Shown here piece by piece: positions 43,455 through 53,110 of a stretch of DNA of 64,000 bases. The translations under genes and the position numbers were made by a program. The notes below the pieces were generated by a model, which searched no databases, was not told where the DNA came from, and saw only the letters and a program-made list of their open reading frames with translations. The stretch's first letter is position 1. Every line of letters starts with the position of its first letter. Source of the DNA: an uncultured Mucilaginibacter sp. (GTDB taxonomy: Bacteria; Bacteroidota; Bacteroidia; Sphingobacteriales; Sphingobacteriaceae); the NCBI RefSeq assembly GCF_946479965.1, contig NZ_CAMLHX010000012.1, positions 1 through 64,000 of the forward strand. The letters are read 5' to 3'.

Positions 43455-46319
43455 TTAGTACATAAAGCTACCATCACCACGGCGCAATAGGTTGCGGCCA
43501 TCTCTTTGTGCTCTGCCACTCCATTTTTGCAGATTAAGCGTAAAGCCAACCATTATATAACGGCTAAGCGGGTTTGAACGGGTATCAGTATAACCACTAG
43601 TTGATATGCTACGGTTAATAAAGTTATTTTGGTTAAATATGTCAAAGAAAGCAACTCGCAAAATGCCGTTGCGTTTTTCAAACATTTGTTTTTCAATAAA
43701 TGCGTTGGCTACAAACGGATTTTTGGTTACGTTGTTAGCTATACCACTAACATAATTTTTGCTCAGATCGTATTCAATTGTCCAACTGCGGTCTTTACCA
43801 AAATAAAACCTACCCTCTAAGTTAGCGGCTATCCGGGTGATATTACTGTTACCGGCAGGGGTAAGGCTGTTAAAAGAGCGTTGAAGTGAGTGCGAAACGT
43901 TAGGATTGATCTCAATTACGTCATTAGGGTTAATTCTTGGACCCAGTACGGTTCTGAAAGTATAGGTACTTGTATGCGTAGGTGTGCCACGGCTTAAACC
44001 TACAGAGTAGTCGTACTGAGCCTGTCCGTTCAACTGTACCATATACCTTCTGTCGCTAAAACTTTTTGATATATTATAATTTCCTGATAAAGTTTTTCCA
44101 CCGTTCATATTCACGAAAGTGGTTTGAGTAGTGGTAACTTTTTGTGTGGTTAATATCGTATTATCCTGAACTATCTGGTTGTTATTTAAACTGGCATTTA
44201 ACTGTCCGCGTAAGTTTAGCCTTGAGTTAGAAAGATAGTTACTGTACTGCAATGACATGGTATGCCTGAAAGCCGGTTTAAGATTAGGATTACCAATTGT
44301 TACACGGGTAGGCTGTGATTGATCGGGCACGGGCTGTATTTGTGAAAATGAAGGCTCGGTGGTTGCGCCGCTATAGTTCATTGTCAATTGCTGCTGACGC
44401 GACCATTGGTATTGGAAACGAAATGAAGGTATCAGGAAGAAATTGTTACGCGATATAGCTATGTTGCCACGGCTTATGTTAACACCTTCTAAATGCGTTG
44501 GTATGGCGGTTGCTCCGACTAATAAATTATATTTGGTTTTTACCAAACGGAAGTTTAAAATCGCACGATTTTCTGTAAATGAATAGTTGAAAATGTTAGT
44601 TGCCCTGTCAACCCTTGCATAGATACCCCCAGGAGTTAAACTGTCTGTTAATAAGGAGTTGTCATAACCGCGGTAATTGATCACGCCGTTAAACTCCAAT
44701 TGTGATGAAGGTGATAACGGCTCACGGAAGATTACGCTTGTGCGGTAGGTTTTTGTTAAGTTTTTACTGTTTACTATACGTATAATAGCAGAGTCTGTAG
44801 GTAAAGCGGTACTCAGGTCCCTGATGAGGGTATTTTGCTCATTAGTTGTTTTCGCGTCAACGTTTGTTATGGTAAAATCAACCGAAAAGAGCCTTCTTGG
44901 CTTTTTAAATGTGTATTCATATAAAGCTCTCAAACCTAACTGCGGCGTATTGCTGCTGTTGCTGGTAATACTTTTAGTGTTCTGCTTACGAAATCCTGTT
45001 TGAACTTGATCAGAAATATTGTCTGACGTAGAGTTAGTAATACTAAAGCTTGGCGTTATCCTGATAAACTGAGCGCTATCGGGGGTCCACTCAAACTCCA
45101 TACTCGCTCTGTGGCTTTTATTGGTGCTCTTGTTGGTGCTGTTTGTAGTGGTAAACAAGGTGTCTATCTTATTACCAAGATTGTAAGCCTGCAATGAAGA
45201 GGTAAGGTTAAGTACAGTTGCATCGCTGTAATTTATATTGTAACTACCATTCACCTGCAGCTTTTCGCTTAACTGATCGCGGTAGCTAATTGATGCGTTA
45301 CCATTTAAGGTATTACCACCACTTCCGCCGCCGCCACCTTGACCGCCGCCGCCACCTTGACCGCCGCCACCACCACCTGTAGCCGCTATACCGTTTAAGG
45401 TATTAGAAAATGCCGCGTTTACGCCTATCTGTTGGTTGCCGTTTATACGCTGTGCAAATATTCTTTCTTCGTGACGGCCGTTCTGGCCTACGTTGGCACT
45501 TAGGCGCAATATATTCCCTACCGATCTGTCTGCACGGGTTGTTAAGTTAAGTGTTTTTGTTGCGGTTCCGCTTTTAATACCGGAACGACCTGCCTGGTCA
45601 CCATAATCATCAACCACCTGAAATTTTTCAACTATTTCTGCTGGTAATGACTGTATTGCCTGCGCCACATCGCCACCGGCATAGTCTTTACCGTTTAGGC
45701 GCGCTTTGGTTACCGCTTCGCCGTTAAATGTTACGGATCCATCTGTTCCTACTTCAAAACCTTCTGCCTTTTTCAGCATTTCGTCAACGGTGGCGTTTGC
45801 GCGTACTTTATAATCGCTTGCGCGGTACTCAACCGTATCGGTTTTATAAGTTATAGCCGGCGTTCCGTTAATAACTACTTCTTTTAGCAACTCATTCTCG
45901 CCATACATCTCAATCGGATCAAGAGTAATACGTTTAAGCACGTCATTCTGAAGGTATTTGCGAATTATTGTTTTCATACCCATAGCCTTTACGGTTATGG
46001 TGAATGTAGCAAGCTTTACATCTTTAAATATAAAGATGCCATCCTCGTTTGTTGCAGTTTGCAGCGAGTCTTTTTCAGAAATCAGCTTAATGTTGGCACC
46101 TATAATGGTTTCGCCCTTTGAGTCTTTAACAACACCACTCACATCGCGAGCGGCAAGTGCATCAGGTACTCCGGGAGTTGCCGGTCTTACCGCTGCTGGT
46201 TGTGTTGCCGGTGCCACAGTAGCCGGTTGTGTAGCCGGGGGGGTAGTAGGTGCCGGTTGTTGAGCAAATACGCTGTACGAAATAAACAGAGCTACAGCTA
46301 TAAGTATAAATTTTTTCAT
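43455..46319 (-). CDS. TonB-dependent-type outer membrane protein (OMP_b-brl_3) with carboxypeptidase-regulatory head
   Basis: 954 residues. The signal peptide is followed by a Pro/Ala/Thr-rich linker (TPPATQPATVAPATQPA). A CarboxypepD_reg-like domain lies at about residues 55-135 (GVVKDSKGETIIGANIKLI). A plug-like region at 140-265 has VDEMLKKAEGFEV and DDYGDQAGRSGIKSG. A large barrel follows. The run GGGGGGQGGGGGQGGGGG near residue 316 is a glycine-rich loop. The group is related to TonB receptors but its ligand is unknown. It lies 29 bp after a gene for a second glycine-rich exported protein, probably in one operon. Confidence 0.92.
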   Translation of the reverse strand: MKKFILIAVALFISYSVFAQQPAPTTPPATQPATVAPATQPAAVRPATPGVPDALAARDVSGVVKDSKGETIIGANIKLISEKDSLQTATNEDGIFIFKDVKLATFTITVKAMGMKTIIRKYLQNDVLKRITLDPIEMYGENELLKEVVINGTPAITYKTDTVEYRASDYKVRANATVDEMLKKAEGFEVGTDGSVTFNGEAVTKARLNGKDYAGGDVAQAIQSLPAEIVEKFQVVDDYGDQAGRSGIKSGTATKTLNLTTRADRSVGNILRLSANVGQNGRHEERIFAQRINGNQQIGVNAAFSNTLNGIAATGGGGGGQGGGGGQGGGGGSGGNTLNGNASISYRDQLSEKLQVNGSYNINYSDATVLNLTSSLQAYNLGNKIDTLFTTTNSTNKSTNKSHRASMEFEWTPDSAQFIRITPSFSITNSTSDNISDQVQTGFRKQNTKSITSNSSNTPQLGLRALYEYTFKKPRRLFSVDFTITNVDAKTTNEQNTLIRDLSTALPTDSAIIRIVNSKNLTKTYRTSVIFREPLSPSSQLEFNGVINYRGYDNSLLTDSLTPGGIYARVDRATNIFNYSFTENRAILNFRLVKTKYNLLVGATAIPTHLEGVNISRGNIAISRNNFFLIPSFRFQYQWSRQQQLTMNYSGATTEPSFSQIQPVPDQSQPTRVTIGNPNLKPAFRHTMSLQYSNYLSNSRLNLRGQLNASLNNNQIVQDNTILTTQKVTTTQTTFVNMNGGKTLSGNYNISKSFSDRRYMVQLNGQAQYDYSVGLSRGTPTHTSTYTFRTVLGPRINPNDVIEINPNVSHSLQRSFNSLTPAGNSNITRIAANLEGRFYFGKDRSWTIEYDLSKNYVSGIANNVTKNPFVANAFIEKQMFEKRNGILRVAFFDIFNQNNFINRSISTSGYTDTRSNPLSRYIMVGFTLNLQKWSGRAQRDGRNLLRRGDGSFMY

Positions 46320-46348
46320 TGTTGGGTTTATTAGTAGGGTTTAGGATG

Positions 46349-47338
46349 TTATTTTTTAGCCAGCGTATATTTCCCCCAAAAATCGCTTGGGCTTATCATT
46401 TCTTGAAAATTGAATGCTCCGCCGCCACCGCGTGGACCACCACCACCACCGCCGGCAAAGCCACCGCCACCGTTCATTCTTATGCCACCTGTTACTACAC
46501 GGGGGCCGCCGCCTGGGCCACCCGGATCTGCACCACCGCCACCCAAACCGCCGCCACCGGCCATGTCAATATTATTGGCCATGTTTTGAAGGTTTGGTAT
46601 CTGTAGGCCATTTACTTTTACATTGTAAGCCAGATCATTTGTACTGCTTGCGCTTAGTCCCATTAGTTTTAACGGGATAGCTACTTCATATAAAAAGTTT
46701 CCTTCTGCATCATAGTTGGCCATGGTTTTTATGCCGTGTTCGTTATATAGTGAAATAAGGGAATCAGCAATATCCTTAAAACCGGCAACTTTAATTTCTT
46801 TATATGCTAATAGTGCTTTTTTACGTGCGGCCAGCATTGCCGAATCAACGGGTTCGCCTGGTGCTCCGCCCATCATTGCGCGCATGCCACCGGCACCACC
46901 AGCAGCGCCGCCACCTCCGATATTCATAGTTATGCGACCGCCCTGGCCACCACCACCAGCGTTGCCTCCGCGTTGAATGCTAATAAGGGGAGCAACAACC
47001 GGATAGGTGATGCTGTATGTATTTTCCACCTTCTTTTTGCCTTCGGTATTTACCGCAATAGTTATTCCACCGGCCAGTATCTTGTTATTGTTCATGGGGT
47101 CGGTTGACTTGATAGCCAGGTAGATATTTTTTTCGTCGTTGCTTATTGTATAATATAGCTTTGTGGTTTTGTTGAAGGCCTGGAAACTATTGTTCCATTC
47201 AACAAGCTTACCATCGGCTTTAACACCTGCCGGTGCCCATAAGCTAACTTCCTGCACATCCTTCAGTTTTTTGTCCTGAGCGTGCGTTGCTGCACAAATC
47301 AGTGCAAGCATGGCGGTTATTGTGAGTATTTTTTTCAT
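46349..47338 (-). CDS. glycine-rich exported protein with CBM9/DOMON-like region
   Basis: 329 residues with a signal peptide (ends near THAQ). The N-terminal half (about 30-120: VKADGKLVEWNNSFQAFN, YYTISNDEKNIYLAIKST) resembles the carbohydrate-binding family 9-like domain. The rest has several glycine-rich tracts (GGNAGGGGQGGR, GGGGLGGGG, GGGGGGPRGGGGAF). It is the first gene of the pair with the large barrel, and both carry poly-glycine runs. A joint surface role is plausible but not shown. Confidence 0.78.
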   Translation of the reverse strand: MKKILTITAMLALICAATHAQDKKLKDVQEVSLWAPAGVKADGKLVEWNNSFQAFNKTTKLYYTISNDEKNIYLAIKSTDPMNNNKILAGGITIAVNTEGKKKVENTYSITYPVVAPLISIQRGGNAGGGGQGGRITMNIGGGGAAGGAGGMRAMMGGAPGEPVDSAMLAARKKALLAYKEIKVAGFKDIADSLISLYNEHGIKTMANYDAEGNFLYEVAIPLKLMGLSASSTNDLAYNVKVNGLQIPNLQNMANNIDMAGGGGLGGGGADPGGPGGGPRVVTGGIRMNGGGGFAGGGGGGPRGGGGAFNFQEMISPSDFWGKYTLAKK

Positions 47339-47532
47339 CTTCTTAAATAATTTAGTGTTGTGCTTTTTAAGACACGTACAAGGATAGGCAGTATTTATTG
47401 TTGACTAAAATAAAGTATACAAGGTCTATTAATGTTGCGACAATAAGGCTAATTGGTGCGACGACAATATTAACCAAAGGTTTTTATAACTAAATAGTTA
47501 GTGGTGTAAATTTGTAGTTACCAACTTAATTG

Positions 47533-48699
47533 TTACTCAGCTAAGTAAATGGTAAGATCTACCGTAAACTGATCAGGAGTGTTTGATATGGTAAGCTCGT
47601 GCTTATCAGGATACAAAATAGCAAGTCGCCGGCGTACATTAGCAATACCTATGCCCGAGCTGCTATCCTTTGAATCATCGGCAGGGCCAACATCATTGGT
47701 AACGTTGAAACGCATAAGGCGCGAGGCTTCATCAACCGATAAAGAGATGTTTATTACTGCAGTTTCTAACGTCCCCGTGCCATGCTTAAAGGCATTCTCT
47801 ACAAAAGGGATCAACAGCATCGGCTCTATTGTGTAGGTATCAACATCGTTCTTCACATCGACATTAGTTTTCACAGCATCGCCAAAACGCAGCATCTGTA
47901 AGCTTATATAACTCTTAATATAGTCCACCTCTTTGCTTAATGATACCCTGTAATCGTCACTCTCATACAGCATATAGCGCATTAGTTGCGATAGGCTAAC
48001 AATGGCAGGCTCAAGCGAATCAGACTTTTTACGGGCAAGAGCAACCAGGTTATTCAGCACGTTAAACATAAAGTGCGGGCTTATTTGTGAGCGCAGGAAG
48101 TTCAATTCAGACTTAAGGTGCTGGGTTTCGCGCTCTTTTAATAATTGTTGCTTTGCGCGGTTGTCAATTATTATACGATAACAAACGCTTAATAAAATAG
48201 CCACCATTGGCGATATATAGCTCCAGTACTGATAGCCCCCGCCACCTCTAAATCGGTAGATATTCAACCTCGGCCTGCTGGCATGTAGGTGATTTACAGT
48301 ATCTGCTAGACGACCAGGAAAAGGGCGGCCAGGGCCTTCTGCGCCAAACCCCCTCAGGGTATCACGCATTGGTCTGCCAAATTGCCTTACCTGCATACCT
48401 TCAAATGCATTTTGCCTTAAATATAAGTATAGCCAATACGTGCCTAACAAGGCTACTAATGATATTATATACCAGCTGGTTTTTTTGTTAAGCAGGGGGT
48501 AAATGGCATAGGTGTGCACATAAAATATACACAGCAATATCAAGTTAGATATTATTATCCCGGTAACAAACCGGCGGTGAAACTCCGCAGGGATAAAGCT
48601 GTTCTCATCTCGCCCCAAAACCGGCAACACCAGCAGCAAAAACCAAATTAACAACGGCAGTAAAAACTGAACCCATCGACGGTTGATAAAACTTCTCAT
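47533..48699 (-). CDS. LytS/YehU-type sensor histidine kinase
   Basis: 388 residues. Four membrane segments (about residues 10-27, 45-66, 77-93 and 159-175) surround an extracytoplasmic loop rich in Arg, Gly and Pro. The His_kinase domain has phospho-acceptor His209 in SPHFMFNVLNNLVAL. The ATPase domain has LLIPFVENAFKHG and GIGIANVRRRLAILY. It is transcribed divergently from a LytTR response regulator 152 bp away, its likely partner. The position upstream of the barrel operon suggests regulation of that operon (inference). Confidence 0.94.
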   Translation of the reverse strand: MRSFINRRWVQFLLPLLIWFLLLVLPVLGRDENSFIPAEFHRRFVTGIIISNLILLCIFYVHTYAIYPLLNKKTSWYIISLVALLGTYWLYLYLRQNAFEGMQVRQFGRPMRDTLRGFGAEGPGRPFPGRLADTVNHLHASRPRLNIYRFRGGGGYQYWSYISPMVAILLSVCYRIIIDNRAKQQLLKERETQHLKSELNFLRSQISPHFMFNVLNNLVALARKKSDSLEPAIVSLSQLMRYMLYESDDYRVSLSKEVDYIKSYISLQMLRFGDAVKTNVDVKNDVDTYTIEPMLLIPFVENAFKHGTGTLETAVINISLSVDEASRLMRFNVTNDVGPADDSKDSSSGIGIANVRRRLAILYPDKHELTISNTPDQFTVDLTIYLAE

Positions 48700-48851
48700 G
48701 CTACAAATAAATACATAAAAAAAACTACTGTAACATTTATGAGATAAAACGCCTGAATGATGCGACGAAATGCCTCAACCTATATCACCAATGTTTAAAA
48801 GGAACACACGATATTGAATGTAATTGATAATTAGTATTATTGTAACAACCA

Positions 48852-49571
48852 ATGATGAACTGTATAATTATAGACGACGAGCCCCTGGCGGTTGAGTTAA
48901 TGGAAGACAACGTTAGCCGCGTTGAAAACCTGCACCTGGTGGCAAGCTGCCGGTCGGCAACGCAGGCACTGCAGATTATGCAGGACAGGGAAATAGATCT
49001 TATTTTTTGCGATATACAAATGCCCGGGATAAACGGGCTGCAGTTTGTAAAAAGCCTTGCACAAAAACCACTTATTATTTTTGTTACGGCCTACCAGGAA
49101 TTTGCACTGGATGGTTTTGAATTGGACGTGGTTGACTATTTATTGAAACCCGTTTCATTTGAGCGTTTTTTAAAAGCATGCAACAAAGCAACCCAACAAT
49201 TTGAGCTTAGCCGCAGGCAGCCGGAAGCAAAGGCCGGCGAAACCTCAAGAAAATATATCTTTTTGTATGCCGACTACAACCTTATTAAAGTTAATCATGA
49301 TGATATAACTTATATTGAAGGGCTTAAAGATTATGTGAAGATACACAGGGTAAGCAATCCAAAGGCTATTATATCAAGGGTCACAATAAAATCTTTGGAG
49401 AGCCAGTTGCCTGCAGATGTTTTTTTTAGGGTGCATAAATCCTACATTGTTAACCTTGACCATGTGCACTCTATACGCAAAGGGCGTATAAAAATTGCCG
49501 ATGCAGAAATACCGTACAGTGATAGCTTTAAAGACATTATAAGCCAGATGACCGGGAAGATGAATTTTTAA
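48852..49571 (+). CDS. LytTR-family response regulator
   Basis: 239 residues. The receiver domain has phospho-acceptor Asp54 (FCDIQMPG) and a conserved VVDYLLKPVSFERFL. The LytTR DNA-binding domain covers about residues 140-235 (IFLYADYNLIKVNHDDITYI, FFRVHKSYIVNLDHV). It starts MM, so 48855 is an alternative start. It is divergent from its probable kinase. Confidence 0.95.
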   Translation: MMNCIIIDDEPLAVELMEDNVSRVENLHLVASCRSATQALQIMQDREIDLIFCDIQMPGINGLQFVKSLAQKPLIIFVTAYQEFALDGFELDVVDYLLKPVSFERFLKACNKATQQFELSRRQPEAKAGETSRKYIFLYADYNLIKVNHDDITYIEGLKDYVKIHRVSNPKAIISRVTIKSLESQLPADVFFRVHKSYIVNLDHVHSIRKGRIKIADAEIPYSDSFKDIISQMTGKMNF

Positions 49572-49672
49572 CGCTCCTTTCTCTATTGTCGCTTTCTATT
49601 CATTTCCTTGACATTATAGATATATTCTATATCGTATAAAGAAATCCAATCTTTCCCCTTTGCCAAAACGCG

Positions 49673-49680
49673 TATATTTG
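49673..49680 (+). promoter_or_regulatory. promoter -7 element TATATTTG before the peroxiredoxin gene
   Basis: Matches TAnnTTTG and lies 23 bp before the ATG at 49704. Confidence 0.45.
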
Positions 49681-49703
49681 CCATAAATAAAAACAAAATA
49701 TAC

Positions 49704-50249
49704 ATGATTACTATAGGCGAAAAATTTCCTGCTTTTTCAAAAACTGCTGTTGTTAGCTTAGAGAAGGGTAAAGAGTTCGAAACAATAACTTCAGACTTCC
49801 TGGCTAATGACGATAATGTGTGGACCGTTATGTTCTGGTGGCCAAAAGACTTTACTTTTGTGTGCCCTACCGAGATAGCGGAGTTTAACAAAAATTTTGG
49901 TGAGTTCCGCGATCGCGAAACGCGTTTGATCGGTGCATCAACCGATTCTGAATTCGTTCATGCCGCATGGAGAACCCATCATGACGATTTGCGTGATCTG
50001 AAATTCCCGATGCTTGCTGATACTTCAAAATCATTGGCAGAAGATCTGGGCATTTTAGAGCCTAATGAAAAAATTGCTTACCGCGCTACTTTTATTATTG
50101 ATCCTACCGGCATTGTACGTTGGGTATGTGTTAACGACCTAAGCGTTGGCCGTAATGTGAAAGAGGTTTTACGCGTATTAGATGGGTTACAAACCGACGA
50201 ACTTTGCCCATGTAACTGGGAAAAAGGCCAGGAAACCTTAACCGTTTAA
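49704..50249 (+). CDS. peroxiredoxin (AhpC/TSA family)
   Basis: 181 residues. The peroxidatic cysteine is Cys54 in TFVCPTE. Cys168 and Cys170 near the C-terminus (ELCPCNW) are resolving candidates. Arg and Thr of the active site are in place (FWWPKDFTF). It reduces hydrogen peroxide or organic peroxides with a thiol donor. The next gene encodes an AhpD-like protein, the likely reductant partner. A terminator separates the two, so they can also be expressed independently. Confidence 0.94.
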   Translation: MITIGEKFPAFSKTAVVSLEKGKEFETITSDFLANDDNVWTVMFWWPKDFTFVCPTEIAEFNKNFGEFRDRETRLIGASTDSEFVHAAWRTHHDDLRDLKFPMLADTSKSLAEDLGILEPNEKIAYRATFIIDPTGIVRWVCVNDLSVGRNVKEVLRVLDGLQTDELCPCNWEKGQETLTV

Positions 50250-50262
50250 CTTTATAATAATT

Positions 50263-50298
50263 ATATCCCCCTAGTGTATGCTATGGGGATATTTTTTT
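50263..50298 (+). terminator. rho-independent terminator after the peroxiredoxin gene
   Basis: ATATCCCC pairs with GGGGATAT, followed by a T run (50292-50298). The loop is 14 nt. Confidence 0.8.
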
Positions 50299-50336
50299 CT
50301 TCGACAAGAAATATAACACACTGATTATCAAATCAA

Positions 50337-50921
50337 ATGAGCGAAACTACAGAAACAATAAACGAATTACTGCAAATTATAGGGCTTGATGCTGATTATA
50401 CAAACGCAAGTTTAAGTTTGTTAGAAAAAGGCGAGTCGCGCTATGTGCGCGACCTTAAGCTCAACTTTAACAGCACGCTAACATCTGCCCATTTATCAGA
50501 AAAGGAATGTGCCTTGCTTGGGCTGTCAACAGCCGTAAATAACAACAACAATCCGCTGGTTAATTTTTATACCGGCTACGCAGAGAAGAGCGGCGCTACT
50601 GCCGAGGAAATAGCCGAAGCTGTGGGTTGCGCGTCGCTACTGGCATCAAACAATATTTTCTACCGCTTTAGGCACTTTACGCAAAAGGAAAAGTATAGCC
50701 AGATACCCGCACGCATACGTATGCAGCTGATGATGAAACCTGTAACAGGGAAGGAGTTTTTTGAGCTGATGAGTCTTACTATTTCGGCGGTTAACGGCTG
50801 CGAGATGTGCGTTAACGCTCACGAAGATTCCCTGATCAAACTTGGCACTACCGAGGAGCGTATTTTTGATGCGGTTCGTATCGGTTCGCTGGTTACGTCA
50901 TTCGGCAAGATCATTTTTTAA
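50337..50921 (+). CDS. AhpD-like carboxymuconolactone decarboxylase-family protein
   Basis: 194 residues with two CMD-like halves. The redox motif is Cys155-Glu-Met-Cys158 followed by NAHED (His161), which matches the AhpD catalytic site. AhpD regenerates AhpC-type peroxiredoxins, and the preceding gene is such a peroxiredoxin, so a peroxide-reducing pair is well supported. In Actinobacteria the system draws electrons from lipoamide; the donor here is unknown. Confidence 0.92.
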   Translation: MSETTETINELLQIIGLDADYTNASLSLLEKGESRYVRDLKLNFNSTLTSAHLSEKECALLGLSTAVNNNNNPLVNFYTGYAEKSGATAEEIAEAVGCASLLASNNIFYRFRHFTQKEKYSQIPARIRMQLMMKPVTGKEFFELMSLTISAVNGCEMCVNAHEDSLIKLGTTEERIFDAVRIGSLVTSFGKIIF

Positions 50922-51029
50922 TTTTCTGCATTTATTGTGCTAACATATTATTAAATACAGAAACTCTTATATTTGATAGTTGTTAGCACAATTATAACGT
51001 TCCCTAAGACGAAATGAACGCAATGGATT

Positions 51030-51494
51030 ATGGCCGATAAAAAGATAGCAGTACTTTACGTAGATGATGAGGAGAATAACCTGTTTTCTTTTAAGGCTGT
51101 TTTTCGCGTAAAATACCAGGTTTATACCGCAATAAACGGTGATGAGGCGCTGAAAATATTGAGCGAAAAGCCCATTGAGATCATTATAACAGATCAACGC
51201 ATGCCCAATATGACGGGGGTAGAGTTTTTAGAGAAAGTAATTGAAAAGTTTCCGGACCCTATGCGTTTATTACTTACCGGATATGCTGATATGAACGCGG
51301 TGGTTGACGCTGTTAATAAAGGAAAGATATTCCACTACCTGAGCAAGCCCTGGAACGAAGAAGAGTTGGATATCACCATTAACCGCGCATACGAGGCTTA
51401 CCTGCAAAAAGAAAAGCTAAAAGAAGAAAATAAACTACTGGGTACTTCTAATGACCAGTTGGAGTTTTTGCTACGCCAAAAACTGCTTTCCTAA
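51030..51494 (+). CDS. stand-alone response regulator (receiver plus coiled tail)
   Basis: 154 residues. The receiver domain (about 5-120) has Asp55 in ITDQRMPN, acidic pair DDEEN and KPWNEEE. A 30-residue charged helix follows, with no DNA-binding domain. It is similar over its length to the receiver of the kinase at 51927-53012 (CDQRMPGKTGVEF). The DQRMP form is typical of RpfG-like receivers. Target unknown; it may work by protein contact. Confidence 0.9.
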   Translation: MADKKIAVLYVDDEENNLFSFKAVFRVKYQVYTAINGDEALKILSEKPIEIIITDQRMPNMTGVEFLEKVIEKFPDPMRLLLTGYADMNAVVDAVNKGKIFHYLSKPWNEEELDITINRAYEAYLQKEKLKEENKLLGTSNDQLEFLLRQKLLS

Positions 51495-51500
51495 AGCCCT

Positions 51501-51923
51501 TTAAACTAATTTTATATTTTTTTCGGTTATCATCCGGTTTATTACCGCCGAAAGATCCTCTGCTAAGAGTGGCTTGCTTAATAAGCCTTTAGTACTTTTA
51601 TAGGCACCGATCCGATTCATGTCAGCCGGTTCATGCGATGAGGTTAGCACTACAATGTAGTATTTATCCTGTATAGCGGGATCAAGCGCTTCAAATTCGT
51701 CTAAAAATTCATAGCCATTCATCATAGGCATATATATATCAAGCAACACCAGTGTGCATACGCTATCTTTTAACACTTCGCCGTCCCCCTTTATATGGGC
51801 AAGGGCTGACATGGCTTCATAAAACGCCTTAACCTCAAAGCGTTTATCGGCGTGGAGAACCATTTTCTTTACGATGAAATGATCAAGCTCCGTATCGTCA
51901 ATTACCATAAATGATAAATCCAT
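51501..51923 (-). CDS. single-domain response regulator
   Basis: 140 residues, receiver domain only, CheY-like. The acidic pair is DDTE near residue 8 and the phospho-acceptor is Asp62 (LLDIYMPMMNG). Also present are VVLTSSHEP and a KPLLAEDL switch. It lies 3 bp downstream of the receiver-kinase gene on the same strand, so the two are an operon and this is the likely phosphate acceptor. Confidence 0.92.
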   Translation of the reverse strand: MDLSFMVIDDTELDHFIVKKMVLHADKRFEVKAFYEAMSALAHIKGDGEVLKDSVCTLVLLDIYMPMMNGYEFLDEFEALDPAIQDKYYIVVLTSSHEPADMNRIGAYKSTKGLLSKPLLAEDLSAVINRMITEKNIKLV

Positions 51924-51926
51924 CTC

Positions 51927-53012
51927 TTATTTAGTGGGGACAGTAACTTTAAACGTTGTTCCTTTATTAAGCGCGGAGTTTACCTCGATATGGCCGTTAA
52001 GCTTTAACAGTGCGCTTTTTACATTGTATAAACCGAAACCGGAACCGGCTTCCTGCGAGCTGGCGCGGTAAAACAGGTTAAATATTTCGTTAATATGATT
52101 ACCCAATATTCCTATTCCTGTATCCTTTACCTCAATATGAAGGGTACCCCGGTGCACCAACATGGTCAATTCCACTTTTTTATCGTCGCTGGCCTTACTT
52201 TGATATTTAAACGCGTTTGATAAAAGGTTGTTTAAAATAAGTTTCAATGGTCCAATATCGCTTCTGAACGGCTCACGCTGGTCAACAGTGATATTGAAGT
52301 CGATATTATTGGTATCTGCCATCACACGATAAATGTCTCTCAGTTCCTTTGCTACCTTGTTAAAGTCGACCTCTTTAATACGCAATTCGCCGCGTTGCAA
52401 GCTGTAATAATCATGCATGCTTAAAATGTAGGTATCCAGTTTTTTGAGAGATTTTTCCATCAGGAAAAGCATCTCTTTCATTTCGTTGATATCATAGATC
52501 TCCCGCGCTACAGTTATCGCCCCTAAAATACCCGAAAGTGGTCCTCTTATATCATGGCTTACACTGTAGGCAAACTTATCTAATTCCGCATATGCCTTTC
52601 GCAGCTCTTCATTTTTTACAGTAAGTATTGAATTGGTATGATAAAACTTGTTGGCCTCATCAATAGCTGAGATAACATCTGCAGCATCCCAGGGTTTTTT
52701 AATAAACCTGAAAATATTACCTCTGTTTATAGCTTCAATAACCGACTCAATATCTACATAAGCCGTGATGAGTATGCGTATCGGTGCCGGGAACGTGCCC
52801 CTAATTTGTTCGAAAAACTCAACGCCGGTTTTTCCGGGCATACGTTGATCGCAAAATATGATCCTTATGTCCGGATGCTCTGTGAGGTAATCTATTGCTC
52901 CCTGAACATTTACAGCAGTGAAGACCTGATAGTCTAACCTGAACGAGGCTTTAAAGCCTGTAAGGTTGTCTATCTCGTCATCCAGGTAAAGTATTTTGAT
53001 CTTTTCTGCCAT
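51927..53012 (-). CDS. receiver-histidine kinase (REC-HisKA-HATPase)
   Basis: 361 residues, no membrane segment. An N-terminal receiver with Asp55 (FCDQRMPGK) is followed by a short helix, HisKA with phospho-acceptor His153 (FAYSVSHDIRGPLSG), and HATPase_c (LILNNLLSNAFKY, GIGILGNHINEIF, GSGFGLYNVKSAL). The receiver-first order suggests that phosphorylation of Asp55 controls the kinase. Followed at 3 bp by a CheY-like gene. Confidence 0.94.
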   Translation of the reverse strand: MAEKIKILYLDDEIDNLTGFKASFRLDYQVFTAVNVQGAIDYLTEHPDIRIIFCDQRMPGKTGVEFFEQIRGTFPAPIRILITAYVDIESVIEAINRGNIFRFIKKPWDAADVISAIDEANKFYHTNSILTVKNEELRKAYAELDKFAYSVSHDIRGPLSGILGAITVAREIYDINEMKEMLFLMEKSLKKLDTYILSMHDYYSLQRGELRIKEVDFNKVAKELRDIYRVMADTNNIDFNITVDQREPFRSDIGPLKLILNNLLSNAFKYQSKASDDKKVELTMLVHRGTLHIEVKDTGIGILGNHINEIFNLFYRASSQEAGSGFGLYNVKSALLKLNGHIEVNSALNKGTTFKVTVPTK

Positions 53013-53110
53013 TCGAACTAATGTTGTGTTGTAAGGAGCGGCAACAACTTTATGTAATGTAACAACAGCTTTTTAATTAGCTATGTTCTTAGATGCTATT
53101 AATTTAATTA

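Noticed and set aside
46319..46976. Plus-strand ORFs opposite the glycine-rich gene
   Set aside because: His- and Pro-rich readings of poly-glycine codons on the other strand.
49583..49891. Minus-strand ORF of 102 codons
   Set aside because: Antisense to the peroxiredoxin start and to its promoter.
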